Part shown: piece after piece, positions 39,045 through 47,263 of the stretch
How the letters are laid out: each line of letters starts with the position of its first letter
Position numbering within the stretch: position 1 is the stretch's first letter
NCBI RefSeq assembly: GCF_001435315.1
Contig: NZ_AZGK01000001.1
Span: forward strand, 63,476-127,475
Direction: 5' to 3'
Length of the DNA: 64,000 bases
Source: Lentilactobacillus parabuchneri DSM 5707 = NBRC 107865
GTDB lineage: Bacteria > Bacillota > Bacilli > Lactobacillales > Lactobacillaceae
The notes under the pieces: model-generated
Database searches by the model: none
Told to the model about the DNA's origin: nothing
What the model saw: only the letters and a program-made list of their open reading frames with translations
Translations under genes and position numbers: made by a program

Positions 39045-40178
39045 ATGGAAAAAAATAAAAAGCTTCATATTGGGTTAATTTTCGGTGGCAATTCCTCCGA
39101 ACACGATGTTTCCAAACGTTCTGCTCATAACATTTACGATGCCATGGACAAGGACAGATATGACGTCAGCTTATTTTTGATGACTAAAGACGGATACTTC
39201 TTGGATCATGAAGCTTCCTCTCGGGTATTTGACGGCGAACCCGAAGACGAAGTTGCCAGACAGGAACTATCCAAACTGGATACCAGAAATCCGCTGGCAC
39301 CAATTTTAAATTTAGGAGAAGCGGCCGATATTGACGTTTTCTTCCCAATTATTCACGGTAATTTGGGTGAAGACGGTACCATCCAAGGCCTGCTGCGCCT
39401 GTTGCACAAGCCATATGTCGGTACCGGCATTTTGGGTTCGGCAATGTCGTTTGATAAAGACATTACCAAAAAGATCGTCAAGCTGGCTGGTGTTCCAACG
39501 ACCCGTTACGAAGTGGTCACACCACTGACTGCGGAACAATTCTCCTATCAGTCATTGAGTGATAAACTGGGTCGCACATTATTTATTAAGCCCGCTAACC
39601 AAGGCTCTTCAGTCGGGATTCATAAAGTTGAAAATGAGGCCGAATATTCTGAAGGTCTCCGTGACGCCTTCCGTTACGACAATAAGGTCTTAATTGAAGA
39701 GGCCATCGAAGGCCCGGAAGAACTCGAAATTTCGATTTTGGGAAATGACCACCCAATTGCTTCAAAGATTGGGGCAATTAAGGTTCCTGCAAGTGATGCC
39801 TTTTATACTTATGACAACAAGTTTGTCGATGCCAGCCAGGTACAATTTGACGTTCCGGTTGATATTTCCGACGAACTTGCGCAACAAATTACCGAAATGG
39901 GCTTAACCACTTATCGGGCCCTCGGACTTAAGGGAATGGCACGAATTGATTATCTTGTTTCAAAGGACGATCAGCCATACATGAGTGAGGTTAACACCTT
40001 ACCTGGATTTACCAACATCAGTTTATACCCACAGCTGTTTGCCGCATCCGGCATTTCATACTCGGAACTGATTGACCGTTTGGTTCAGTTAGCCATCGAT
40101 GAGTTTGAACGCCAGACTAAAATTTTGTACGACTTTAAGCCATTACCACCTAAGGATCAAACGATCGATAATAATTAA
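39045..40178 (+). CDS. ddl: D-alanine--D-lactate/D-alanine ligase
   Basis: 377 residues, ATP-grasp fold: HGNLGEDGTIQG, KPANQGSSVGI and GMARIDYLVSKD...SEVNTLPGFT. The omega-loop residue that is Tyr in D-Ala-D-Ala ligases (EAKY in E. coli DdlB) is Phe260 here (DNKFVDAS). The same change in the Leuconostoc mesenteroides enzyme gives D-Ala-D-Lac ligase activity. Cell-wall precursors ending in D-Lac bind vancomycin poorly, which explains the intrinsic resistance of many heterofermentative lactobacilli. The enzyme class is sure; the D-Lac preference is inferred from this one residue. Confidence 0.93.
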   Translation: MEKNKKLHIGLIFGGNSSEHDVSKRSAHNIYDAMDKDRYDVSLFLMTKDGYFLDHEASSRVFDGEPEDEVARQELSKLDTRNPLAPILNLGEAADIDVFFPIIHGNLGEDGTIQGLLRLLHKPYVGTGILGSAMSFDKDITKKIVKLAGVPTTRYEVVTPLTAEQFSYQSLSDKLGRTLFIKPANQGSSVGIHKVENEAEYSEGLRDAFRYDNKVLIEEAIEGPEELEISILGNDHPIASKIGAIKVPASDAFYTYDNKFVDASQVQFDVPVDISDELAQQITEMGLTTYRALGLKGMARIDYLVSKDDQPYMSEVNTLPGFTNISLYPQLFAASGISYSELIDRLVQLAIDEFERQTKILYDFKPLPPKDQTIDNN

Positions 40179-40190
40179 TCATTACAATTA

Positions 40191-40223
40191 GACTGGTGAA
40201 GAAATTTCTCGCCGGTTTTTTTG
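40191..40223 (+). terminator. ddl terminator
   Basis: CTGGTGAAGAAA and TTTCTCGCCGG form an imperfect stem, followed by TTTTTTT. Confidence 0.75.
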
Positions 40224-40241
40224 CATCTAAGGAAGCTTGTT

Positions 40242-41759
40242 ATGAATGAAAATCAAACCAAAGGCTATTATTATTCGATTGGTGGACTGATAGTTGCCAT
40301 TCTTGTTTTGCGTCATCTGATGGATCAGTTTCACCAATTTGGAAATGTGCTGCTATGCTCGCTGGTGCTGTTTATATTGTTGATGGGTCTCTTTTATTAT
40401 GGGATTTGTCAAACGAGCCAGAAACGGCTGTTAGGGCGGCCCAGAACGATGCTGGCTTACTTGATCAGCTCAATTTACGTCTTTATTCTGCTAATTCCCC
40501 TGGGACTATTTGGCTTTTCGAACTTCATCAAATTTTCAGTGCCAATTTCTGGCAGCCAATTTACCTGGATTACCGTTAATCGCTATGTGATCGCCATCTC
40601 AGCCATTATTATTTATGTGATTTTGGCGTTAGTCGGGATCTTTCTTTCAAAGTATCAACTTGGCCTACTATCAAATCCAAGTGACCGACCAATGGAAGCT
40701 TTGAGGAAAACCATTCGACAGATGTCTTGGAAATCATTTTTGATGAAGTTATTGACGGTGCTTGGCATGCTGTTGTCGGTCACCTTATTTACTCTGTTGA
40801 TGGCAGAAGTCAATCGCTTAGTGATCAATCGTGGCGTGTTTTTGCTATCTCAAGGATTAATTGACGTGGTGTCAATTGGAATCGAACTGGCCGTCATCAG
40901 CCGACTGTTAGGCATTCAGTTTACCCGTATCCATCACGGCGCCTTGGTGACCAGCTTTGGTCTGGCGTTAATCATATTTGCCGGTCTAATGACGGGGTTA
41001 AATCCGGCATATAACGCGAAGCCGACTGCCAAACCAACGATCATCGTTCACCGGGGTGTCATCAACCACAATGCAAAGGGAAATACTATCGCTTCATTAA
41101 CGAAAAACAGCCAGTACCATTTTCCGTACGTTGAAATGGATATCCAAGAAACCAGGGATCATCAATTTATTTGCGCGCATGATGATGACATTCGGATTCC
41201 CGGACGAGGAATGCAAGAAGTGAATCGTTTGGATTTAGCGACGATTAAACGGTATCACCACGTCGATATGTTTGGCGATTACTTGAAAACGGCGAATCGG
41301 TTGGGACAGCCATTAATTATTGAATTAAAAGTCACCAACCAATCCGATCGTTTAATGGGGGTTCGATTTGCTGACCAATTCGGATCACAAATGACAAAAT
41401 TACCTCACCGGGTTCACTCGATTGGGTACCCATTTTTGCGTCAGATTAAACGTAAGTTGCCGACCGTCAAAGTCGGTTTGGTGACCATGCTGAACTTTGC
41501 TGATATTTCACGCTATCAGGTTGACTTTTATACGCTGCAGCACATTACGGCCAACCCATTCTTGATTGCAACGGTTGGGCGAACCGGTCGTCAGGTATAC
41601 TCATGGACGGATGATAGTCGGTTCTCCATGCTGCGGATGGCCATGTTGGGCGTTACCGGCCAGGTGACCGATCAGGCATTTCGCCTTCAAAATTTACGAA
41701 TTAATTATCAACAAGACAGATGGCTGCTACTTTTAAATTCTTTGCAGAATTACTTGTGA
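40242..41759 (+). CDS. Membrane glycerophosphodiester phosphodiesterase
   Basis: 505 residues from ATG at 40242 after AAGGAAG. The first ~265 residues hold about eight membrane spans; the C-terminal GDPD domain starts at His270 in IVHRGVINHNAKGNT and continues with VEMDIQETRDH (metal-binding Glu/Asp) and CAHDDDI (second His). Relatives hydrolyse glycerophosphodiesters or trim lipoteichoic acid; the membrane anchor places this domain at the cell surface. The stop overlaps the region just upstream of tag. Confidence 0.9.
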   Translation: MNENQTKGYYYSIGGLIVAILVLRHLMDQFHQFGNVLLCSLVLFILLMGLFYYGICQTSQKRLLGRPRTMLAYLISSIYVFILLIPLGLFGFSNFIKFSVPISGSQFTWITVNRYVIAISAIIIYVILALVGIFLSKYQLGLLSNPSDRPMEALRKTIRQMSWKSFLMKLLTVLGMLLSVTLFTLLMAEVNRLVINRGVFLLSQGLIDVVSIGIELAVISRLLGIQFTRIHHGALVTSFGLALIIFAGLMTGLNPAYNAKPTAKPTIIVHRGVINHNAKGNTIASLTKNSQYHFPYVEMDIQETRDHQFICAHDDDIRIPGRGMQEVNRLDLATIKRYHHVDMFGDYLKTANRLGQPLIIELKVTNQSDRLMGVRFADQFGSQMTKLPHRVHSIGYPFLRQIKRKLPTVKVGLVTMLNFADISRYQVDFYTLQHITANPFLIATVGRTGRQVYSWTDDSRFSMLRMAMLGVTGQVTDQAFRLQNLRINYQQDRWLLLLNSLQNYL

Positions 41760-41791
41760 TTTTGCGTAATTTTAAAGTAGGAGGTGGGAAA

Positions 41792-42337
41792 ATGGTTAAA
41801 CGATGCGAGTGGGCGACCAAAAGTCCCGAATTAATGATTTATCACGACACCATCTGGGGACGCCCGGAAAGGGATCCTCAGAAATTATTTAAGGCCTTGT
41901 CATTGGAGATTATGCAGGCTGGGTTGGCATTTCAAACGGTCTTAAGGTTTGAAGGCGGCATGGACGAGGTGTTTCATCACTTTTCGATCAGCTATTTGGC
42001 GAGGTGTGGGGATCAGGAAATTGAGACATTTTGCCAAGATAAGCGGATTATTCGCAATCATGCGAAGGTTCGGGCAATTGTGGCCAATGCCAAAGCACTT
42101 CAGAACGATCCAAGTCAGTTAGCGCAGGCAACTTGGGCGCCGGTCAATAATGTTCAAATGGATCATCTGTTGTCCGGGCCAGCCCATGCCGAAAGGTACC
42201 ATGTCTTTACGGAAAAGTTTGTGAAAGCCTTTAAAAATTTGGGCCTTCAGCGGGTCGGACCGATCACGGTATATAGCTACCTGCAAGCGGTTGGCGTGGT
42301 TAATGATCACCTTCTCACTTGTGATTTTCGTGAGTAA
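41792..42337 (+). CDS. tag: DNA-3-methyladenine glycosylase I
   Basis: 181 residues from ATG at 41792 after GGAGGTGGG. The zinc-snap ligands are Cys5, His18, His173 and Cys177 (RCEWA, YHDTIWG, NDHLLTC). The catalytic Glu39 lies in SLEIMQAGL. The base-stacking Trp that follows in E. coli (LSW) is Phe47 here (LAF). It excises 3-methyladenine from alkylated DNA. It lies 32 bases after the phosphodiesterase gene and is probably in the same transcript. Confidence 0.93.
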   Translation: MVKRCEWATKSPELMIYHDTIWGRPERDPQKLFKALSLEIMQAGLAFQTVLRFEGGMDEVFHHFSISYLARCGDQEIETFCQDKRIIRNHAKVRAIVANAKALQNDPSQLAQATWAPVNNVQMDHLLSGPAHAERYHVFTEKFVKAFKNLGLQRVGPITVYSYLQAVGVVNDHLLTCDFRE

Positions 42338-42365
42338 TTATCTTCAAAAATGAGGAATAAATTTC

Positions 42366-42394
42366 TTGATTATTTTAAAAATCTATAATATGAT
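42366..42394 (+). promoter_or_regulatory. Promoter of the XRE-TPR regulator gene
   Basis: TTGATT, 17-base spacer, TATGAT. Confidence 0.65.
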
Positions 42395-42439
42395 ACCAAG
42401 GTTGTATGTTAAGTCCATTAACTATAGGGGAGTCATGAT

Positions 42440-43351
42440 ATGGCAATGGTGATTACTGGGTCGTTGATCCGGAAAGCTAGAAGAGATAAAGGGATGTCCC
42501 AAGTTCAGCTTGCTGAAGAGATTTGCACTCAAGCAACCATCAGTTCCATTGAAAGTCGAAACACGTGTACCAGTGTTGATATCTTATTCAAGATCTGTAA
42601 GCGACTGGATTTAAAGATTACTGATGTTGCGAAGAACTCACGGTATGGCGATAAGGTGTTTTCATATATTGAAGATGATATGCGCAACCATTTGTACGCT
42701 GACGCAAATAAGCACATTGGCCAGATTGATAGTAAAAAGTTGGAATCAAGGTATCTAAAGGGGAAGTATCATTGTTACCAAGGATTCATCGAACTTTATA
42801 TCAATGATGATATTAACGAGGCCATTTATAATTTCAATCTGCAGCTCACCCAATACTCGGCGGATGAATTTACCTTCTACCAGGCTTGGTCGAACTTGGG
42901 GATTGGGTTGGCTTACCAAAAGTTAGGCAAGCTCAAACGGGCTGAAAGCTTTATTGATGCCAGCGCGAAGATCCTGTCCAAGGTTAAAAAGGCCGGCAAG
43001 CACGATATGATCGTGATCGTTGATTTATACGTTGATATTATTGCCGCTTATTCGGAATTGGAAAAGTATGATCGGGCGCTGGTTTTGATTCACGAAATTT
43101 TAAAGCAATTGACTGAAGACGATTTGATTTATAAGGTCGATATTTTAGCCGAACTTGAATCAAAGTGTTTGTATGCCCAAGGTGAGGTGATTGCTGCGAC
43201 GATGAAACAGTTCGCCGCCATGTTCATCGCCGAACTGCGCGGGAACACGGAACTTTCTGAAAAGATTTTGAAGCGTAATCAATCCCATATTGTGCAGATG
43301 GTCAAAAAAGAATTGAAGAAAAACGAAGGCAATCCGACATATGTTCAGTAA
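42440..43351 (+). CDS. XRE-family regulator with TPR-like C-terminal domain
   Basis: 303 residues, ATG seven bases after AGGGGAG. An N-terminal helix-turn-helix (LIRKARRDKGMSQVQLAEEICTQATISSIE-type, residues ~6-65) is followed by ~230 residues of helical pairs with TPR spacing (WSNLGIGLAYQKLGKLKRAESFI, DLYVDIIAAYSELEKYDRALVLI). This is the layout of Rgg/PlcR-like (RRNPP) regulators, which often sense short peptides. No peptide gene is evident next to it, and no target operon is adjacent. Confidence 0.88.
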   Translation: MAMVITGSLIRKARRDKGMSQVQLAEEICTQATISSIESRNTCTSVDILFKICKRLDLKITDVAKNSRYGDKVFSYIEDDMRNHLYADANKHIGQIDSKKLESRYLKGKYHCYQGFIELYINDDINEAIYNFNLQLTQYSADEFTFYQAWSNLGIGLAYQKLGKLKRAESFIDASAKILSKVKKAGKHDMIVIVDLYVDIIAAYSELEKYDRALVLIHEILKQLTEDDLIYKVDILAELESKCLYAQGEVIAATMKQFAAMFIAELRGNTELSEKILKRNQSHIVQMVKKELKKNEGNPTYVQ

Positions 43352-43365
43352 GTCGGAACGAATGG

Positions 43366-43404
43366 GGCTGGGTCAAAAGTGTCAACTTTTGACTCAGCCT
43401 TTTC
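43366..43404 (+). terminator. Terminator of the regulator gene
   Basis: GGCTGGGTCAAAAGT pairs with ACTTTTGACTCAGCC, followed by TTTTC. Confidence 0.85.
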
Positions 43405-43483
43405 TGATGGTTGATATTGTCCAGTTAAACAATACGACAAACGGCTTAATCATTTTTCTACCAGAAGACAAATAGCCAAAAAT

Positions 43484-43525
43484 AAAGGAACTGACAACAA
43501 AACCAAGTTTTGTTGCAGTTCCTTT
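43484..43525 (-). terminator. uspA terminator
   Basis: On the minus strand AAAGGAACTGCAACAAAAC pairs with GTTTTGTTGTCAGTTCCTTT, followed by ATTTTT. Confidence 0.75.
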
Positions 43526-43569
43526 ATAAGTTTTCTATCTAATGATTAATTGGTCAGAAAATTGACGGC

Positions 43570-44052
43570 TTAAACATGTTTGCTGGGGTTAACAGCAGGC
43601 TTGTTGTCCAAGTCTGTTCTGACGACTAAAACATCACATACCGCTGTTCGAGTGACGTACTCAGTAACCGAACCGATTAAGAGTCTTTCAACGGCATTCA
43701 AACCAGTTGCACCGATCATGATTAAATCGATGTTGAGATTTTGTGGAATGTCTCTGGCAATGACGGTCTTTGGTGCACCGTACTCAATCGAATAATCAAC
43801 ATCGTTGAGACCAGCTTTTTTTGCATCTTCAATGTATTTATCCAAAGTTTCTTTTGCGGTATCAGTGACTTGTTCAACCATTGACGTATCAAAGCTTGAA
43901 ATATTTTGAAATGCACGTGTATCAACAACGTGAACTAAGTGAAGTGATGCATTATTACGAATGGCAACGGCAACACCCTTCTTGAATGCCAACTCAGCCT
44001 CGTAGGATCCGTCAACTGGGACCAAAATTTGTTTATATTGTTGTTGTAACAT
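43570..44052 (-). CDS. Universal stress protein (UspA family)
   Basis: 160 residues from ATG at 44052 (GAGGG upstream). Rossmann-like Usp domain: ILVPVDGSYEAELAFKKGV at the start and the ATP-binding loop GATGLNAVERLLIGSVTEYV (G-x2-G-x9-G-S) near the end, so it is of the ATP-binding UspFG/MJ0577 type. Role: general stress survival, with no specific partner here. Single-gene unit with its own terminator. Confidence 0.93.
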   Translation of the reverse strand: MLQQQYKQILVPVDGSYEAELAFKKGVAVAIRNNASLHLVHVVDTRAFQNISSFDTSMVEQVTDTAKETLDKYIEDAKKAGLNDVDYSIEYGAPKTVIARDIPQNLNIDLIMIGATGLNAVERLLIGSVTEYVTRTAVCDVLVVRTDLDNKPAVNPSKHV

Positions 44053-44125
44053 GATGCCCACCCTCATTTCTTTCTAATTAACTTAATTGTACTGTACTTT
44101 CGGGAAAATACAAAGAAATAAATAC

Positions 44126-44419
44126 CTAGTGTTGCTTATGATTGATCACGTTTAGGATCGCAAATTCAACGATTAACCCGTGAGCCGTCATCCATAGAAG
44201 CACAACCAAAATCAAGATATCGTTTTGAATCAATAGTGAAACAATTCCCAATATCGCTAAAAATAAAAACATCCAACCGCCATTTTTGGCAGCACTTTTT
44301 AACCTGGGTTCGTCTTGAACCGAGATATTAAACATTGTTTTCTTTAAATGAGAGAGGAGGTAGTAGCCAATATAGGCTGCAATGATGACGGCAATGCCGA
44401 CTAAAATATTAATGATCAT
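44126..44419 (-). CDS. Small membrane protein, unknown function
   Basis: 97 residues, ATG after GGAGAA. Three membrane spans: IINILVGIAVIIAAYIGYYLL, GWMFLFLAILGIVSLLI and ILILVVLLWMTAHGLIVEFAIL, with a basic inner loop after the first. I recognise no family. It lies 14 bases downstream of rarA on the same strand, so it is probably co-transcribed; that neighbour gives no hint of function. Confidence 0.75.
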   Translation of the reverse strand: MIINILVGIAVIIAAYIGYYLLSHLKKTMFNISVQDEPRLKSAAKNGGWMFLFLAILGIVSLLIQNDILILVVLLWMTAHGLIVEFAILNVINHKQH

Positions 44420-44433
44420 GAGTATTCTCCAAA

Positions 44434-45723
44434 TTATTTTTCAATTGATTGATGGCCTGACGAGTGACGCAATTTTAAGTATTGCTGTTTAAGGGCACTT
44501 TCAATACGGCCGTTTTCCTTCGGGTGATAATACTGAGCGTTCTTAATTTTATCCGGCAGGTACTGCTGCTTGACCCAATCATTTGGGAAATCGTGGGGGT
44601 ACTTGTACGTCACACCACGGCCAAGCTTCTTGGCGCCTTGATAATGAGCATCCTTGAGGTGCAGGGGAACATCACCGTAATTACCGGATCGAATATCGCT
44701 TAACGCGTCGTCGATGGCGGTCATGGCTGAATTTGATTTGGGACTCAAACAGAGTTCAATAATCGCATTTGCCAACGGAATCCGGCCCTCCGGCAGGCCC
44801 AACTGGCGCGCTGCATCGATTGCGGCCACGGTCCGCTCACAGGCACCGGGATTTGCCAATCCGATATCTTCATAAGCAATGACCATCAGCCGGCGCATCA
44901 CCGAAATCAGATCTCCAGACTCAATTAGGCGGCCGGCATAGTGCAGGGCGGCGTCAACGTCGGATCCGCGGATTGATTTTTGAAAAGCCGAAATCACGTC
45001 GTAATGGGCGTCACCGTCCTTATCGGAATTTAAGGCCTTTCGCTGGAGGCATTCTTCAACGACGGCTTGGGTGACTGGGATGTTTCCTTCAGCATTTTTT
45101 TCGGTGGATTTGACCGCCAGTTCCAAAGCGTTCAGCGAGGATCTCAAATCGCCATTGGTTGCTGTCGAAAGAAAGTTGATTGCCGAATCAGTAATGGTGA
45201 CAGGGTAATTGCCAAGCCCCTTTTCCTTATCAGCCAATGCGCGCTGTAAGGCCTTTTTGATGTCATCTGCTGAAAGGGGATGCACCTCAAAAATTTGGGT
45301 TCTGGAACGAATGGCTGGGTTGATATTGATATACGGATTTTCAGTCGTCGCCCCGATCAAAATGATTGAACCGTTTTCCAGTAGTGGCAGCAAGAAATCC
45401 TGCTTGGTTTTATCCAAACGGTGAATTTCATCCAGCAGCAAAACGACCGTGCCGCTCATCTTGGCTTCTTCCGCGACAACTTGCAAATCCTTTTTGGTAT
45501 CCGTGGCGGCGTTCAGCATCCGAAAGGCATACTTGGTTGAGCCGGCAATCGCACTGGCAATACTGGTTTTCCCGGTTCCCGGCGGCCCATAGAGGATCAT
45601 CGACGAGAGCATCTTTGCGCGGACCATTCGATCAATGATTTTACCTGGACCAACCAAGTCTTGTTGACCAACGATGTCTTCAATCCTGGTGGGTCGCATT
45701 CGATAGGCGAGGGGTTGTTGCAT
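44434..45723 (-). CDS. rarA: Replication-associated recombination protein RarA (MgsA), AAA+ ATPase
   Basis: 429 residues. Walker A YGPPGTGKTS, Walker B LLLDEIHRL, sensor 1 IGATTENP and the RarA-type C-terminal domain (IRGSDVDAALHYAGRLIESGD, RRLMVIAYEDIGLANP and YKYPHDFPNDWV). It is related to the clamp-loader family, forms tetramers and acts at stalled replication forks. ATG at 45723 follows GGAGGATCAAT. Confidence 0.95.
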   Translation of the reverse strand: MQQPLAYRMRPTRIEDIVGQQDLVGPGKIIDRMVRAKMLSSMILYGPPGTGKTSIASAIAGSTKYAFRMLNAATDTKKDLQVVAEEAKMSGTVVLLLDEIHRLDKTKQDFLLPLLENGSIILIGATTENPYININPAIRSRTQIFEVHPLSADDIKKALQRALADKEKGLGNYPVTITDSAINFLSTATNGDLRSSLNALELAVKSTEKNAEGNIPVTQAVVEECLQRKALNSDKDGDAHYDVISAFQKSIRGSDVDAALHYAGRLIESGDLISVMRRLMVIAYEDIGLANPGACERTVAAIDAARQLGLPEGRIPLANAIIELCLSPKSNSAMTAIDDALSDIRSGNYGDVPLHLKDAHYQGAKKLGRGVTYKYPHDFPNDWVKQQYLPDKIKNAQYYHPKENGRIESALKQQYLKLRHSSGHQSIEK

Positions 45724-45791
45724 ATTGATCCTCCTTTCTTAAACGTGTTAAAAATCAAAACCTTATCAAGTATAACATGTTCCTAAAGGTA

Positions 45792-45823
45792 CAAAAAAAG
45801 CGCTTTGCCATAAGCAAAACGCC
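45792..45823 (-). terminator. rpsD terminator
   Basis: On the minus strand GCGTTTTGC and GCAAAGCGC pair, followed by TTTTTTT. Confidence 0.8.
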
Positions 45824-45833
45824 CGCTGAATGA

Positions 45834-46445
45834 TTAACCCAACTTGTTGTAGTATTCAACAATAAGTGATTCGTCAATATCAGCATCAAGTTCTTCACGT
45901 TGTGGAAGACGTACCAATGAGCCTTCAAGCTTGTCTGCATCGAAGCTAACGTATTGTGGACGACCCACAACAGCTTCAACAGCATCCTTGATAACTTGGA
46001 GATTCTTGGACTTCTCACGAACAGAGATTACTTGACCAGGTTGAACTTCATATGATGGAATATCAACACGTTTGCCATCAACAGTGATGTGACCATGGTT
46101 AACCAATTGACGTGCTTGACGACGAGTGGTAGCCAAACCTAAACGGTAAACCATGTTATCCAAACGCTCTTCAAGTAAGATCATGAAGTTAACACCATGC
46201 TTACCTTCACGAATCTTACCGGCACGAACGAACAAGTTACTGAATTGACGTTCAGTCAGTCCGTACATGTAACGAAGCTTTTGCTTTTCGTGTAATTGCA
46301 AACCATATTCTGAAAGTTTTGAACGACGGCCTTGACCGTGATCACCAGGAGCATAAGGACGACGTGAAAGTTCTTTACCAGTACCTGATAAAGAGATACC
46401 TAAACGACGTGAAATTCTCCAACTTGGACCTGTATATCTTGACAT
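45834..46445 (-). CDS. rpsD: 30S ribosomal protein S4
   Basis: 203 residues from ATG at 46445, seven bases after GGAGG. N-terminal [16 protein letters not shown], then the S4 RNA-binding domain ([33 protein letters not shown]). It lacks the zinc Cys cluster seen in some S4 proteins (C- form). S4 starts assembly of the 30S body. In Firmicutes it also represses its own mRNA through the 5' leader. Confidence 0.98.
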   Translation of the reverse strand: MSRYTGPSWRISRRLGISLSGTGKELSRRPYAPGDHGQGRRSKLSEYGLQLHEKQKLRYMYGLTERQFSNLFVRAGKIREGKHGVNFMILLEERLDNMVYRLGLATTRRQARQLVNHGHITVDGKRVDIPSYEVQPGQVISVREKSKNLQVIKDAVEAVVGRPQYVSFDADKLEGSLVRLPQREELDADIDESLIVEYYNKLG

Positions 46446-46615
46446 AAGTAATCCTCCAATATTTTTTTGGAGTAAAATAAGCCATTGCAGACTTAGTATT
46501 CGTGCATGTTGCTTTGCTCTTTCGCTCAAGCAGCCGATTGAGTTACTTGCAGAACCAATTGAATGGCAACAACATGTTGACGAGCTTACCGTCTACTGCT
46601 GCGTTATTTTACACA
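46446..46615 (-). promoter_or_regulatory. Long rpsD 5' leader, candidate S4 autoregulatory RNA
   Basis: About 170 untranslated bases lie between the promoter and rpsD. They contain several complementary segments (for instance GCAGCAGTAGACGG early in the minus-strand transcript and a GC-rich middle). Firmicutes rpsD leaders bind S4; I did not resolve a full structure, so this is assigned by position. Confidence 0.45.
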
Positions 46616-46621
46616 AACACC

Positions 46622-46650
46622 ATTGTATAAAGATTTCTACCCTAAGTCAA
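46622..46650 (-). promoter_or_regulatory. rpsD promoter at the msrC 3' end
   Basis: Minus strand TTGACT, 17-base spacer, TACAAT. The -35 box overlaps the last codons of msrC and its stop lies in the spacer. Confidence 0.75.
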
Positions 46651-47101
46651 CATGTTTGACGAAGATGTCACCAAAGGCGTTCAAGTTTTCTTCATCTTCA
46701 CTTGAAAAACGATCCAGAATTGGTGAATCGATGTCCAAAACGCCAATTGCCTGACCGTCCTTGAACAATGGAATGACCAGTTCTGATTTTGAGTTGGCAT
46801 CACAAGCAATGTGGCCGGCAAATTGGTGAACATCGGCGACGCGTAATGAATGCTTTTGCTTGAGCGCCGTTCCACAGACACCGTCACCATTTTTGATGTG
46901 CATGCAGGCGACATTGCCTTGGAAGGGGCCGAGAATCAATTCATCGTCTGAAGGGACGTAACGGTAAAATCCGACCCAGTTGATATCTTCAAGACTAATG
47001 TTTAATAAGGCCGCTGCGTTGGCCATATTTGCAACCAAATCGGTTTCACCTTCTAAAAGGGCGTCAAGCTGTTGGTTCACTAAATTTTTAACGTTTTGCA
47101 T
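46637..47101 (-). CDS. msrC: Free methionine-(R)-sulfoxide reductase (GAF domain)
   Basis: 154 residues from ATG at 47101 (GAGG nine bases ahead). A single GAF domain with the three Cys of the fRMsr family: VACMHI, GVCGTAL and IACDANSKSELVIPL. The enzyme reduces free Met-R-sulfoxide, using thioredoxin. Length and Cys spacing are typical. It lies upstream of rpsD on the same strand. Confidence 0.93.
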   Translation of the reverse strand: MQNVKNLVNQQLDALLEGETDLVANMANAAALLNISLEDINWVGFYRYVPSDDELILGPFQGNVACMHIKNGDGVCGTALKQKHSLRVADVHQFAGHIACDANSKSELVIPLFKDGQAIGVLDIDSPILDRFSSEDEENLNAFGDIFVKHVDLG

Positions 47102-47263
47102 AATTGTTTTCCTCACTTTAAAAATAATATGGTGAAAGGGCCCTACTATGATATAATTCAACTTAGAGCACATTATTTAACTATTCATACATAATAAATT
47201 GTTTTTGACAATTTTACTACAATAACGTTTTTTTATATCTTTATTTCTGAAGGATGGGATCGA

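Noticed and set aside
42350-42388. Possible 12-codon peptide gene before the XRE-TPR regulator
   Set aside because: It overlaps the promoter, has no ribosome site and lacks a secretion signal.
43406-43474. Possible 22-codon peptide gene after the XRE-TPR regulator
   Set aside because: No ribosome site; it follows a terminator and precedes the uspA terminator.
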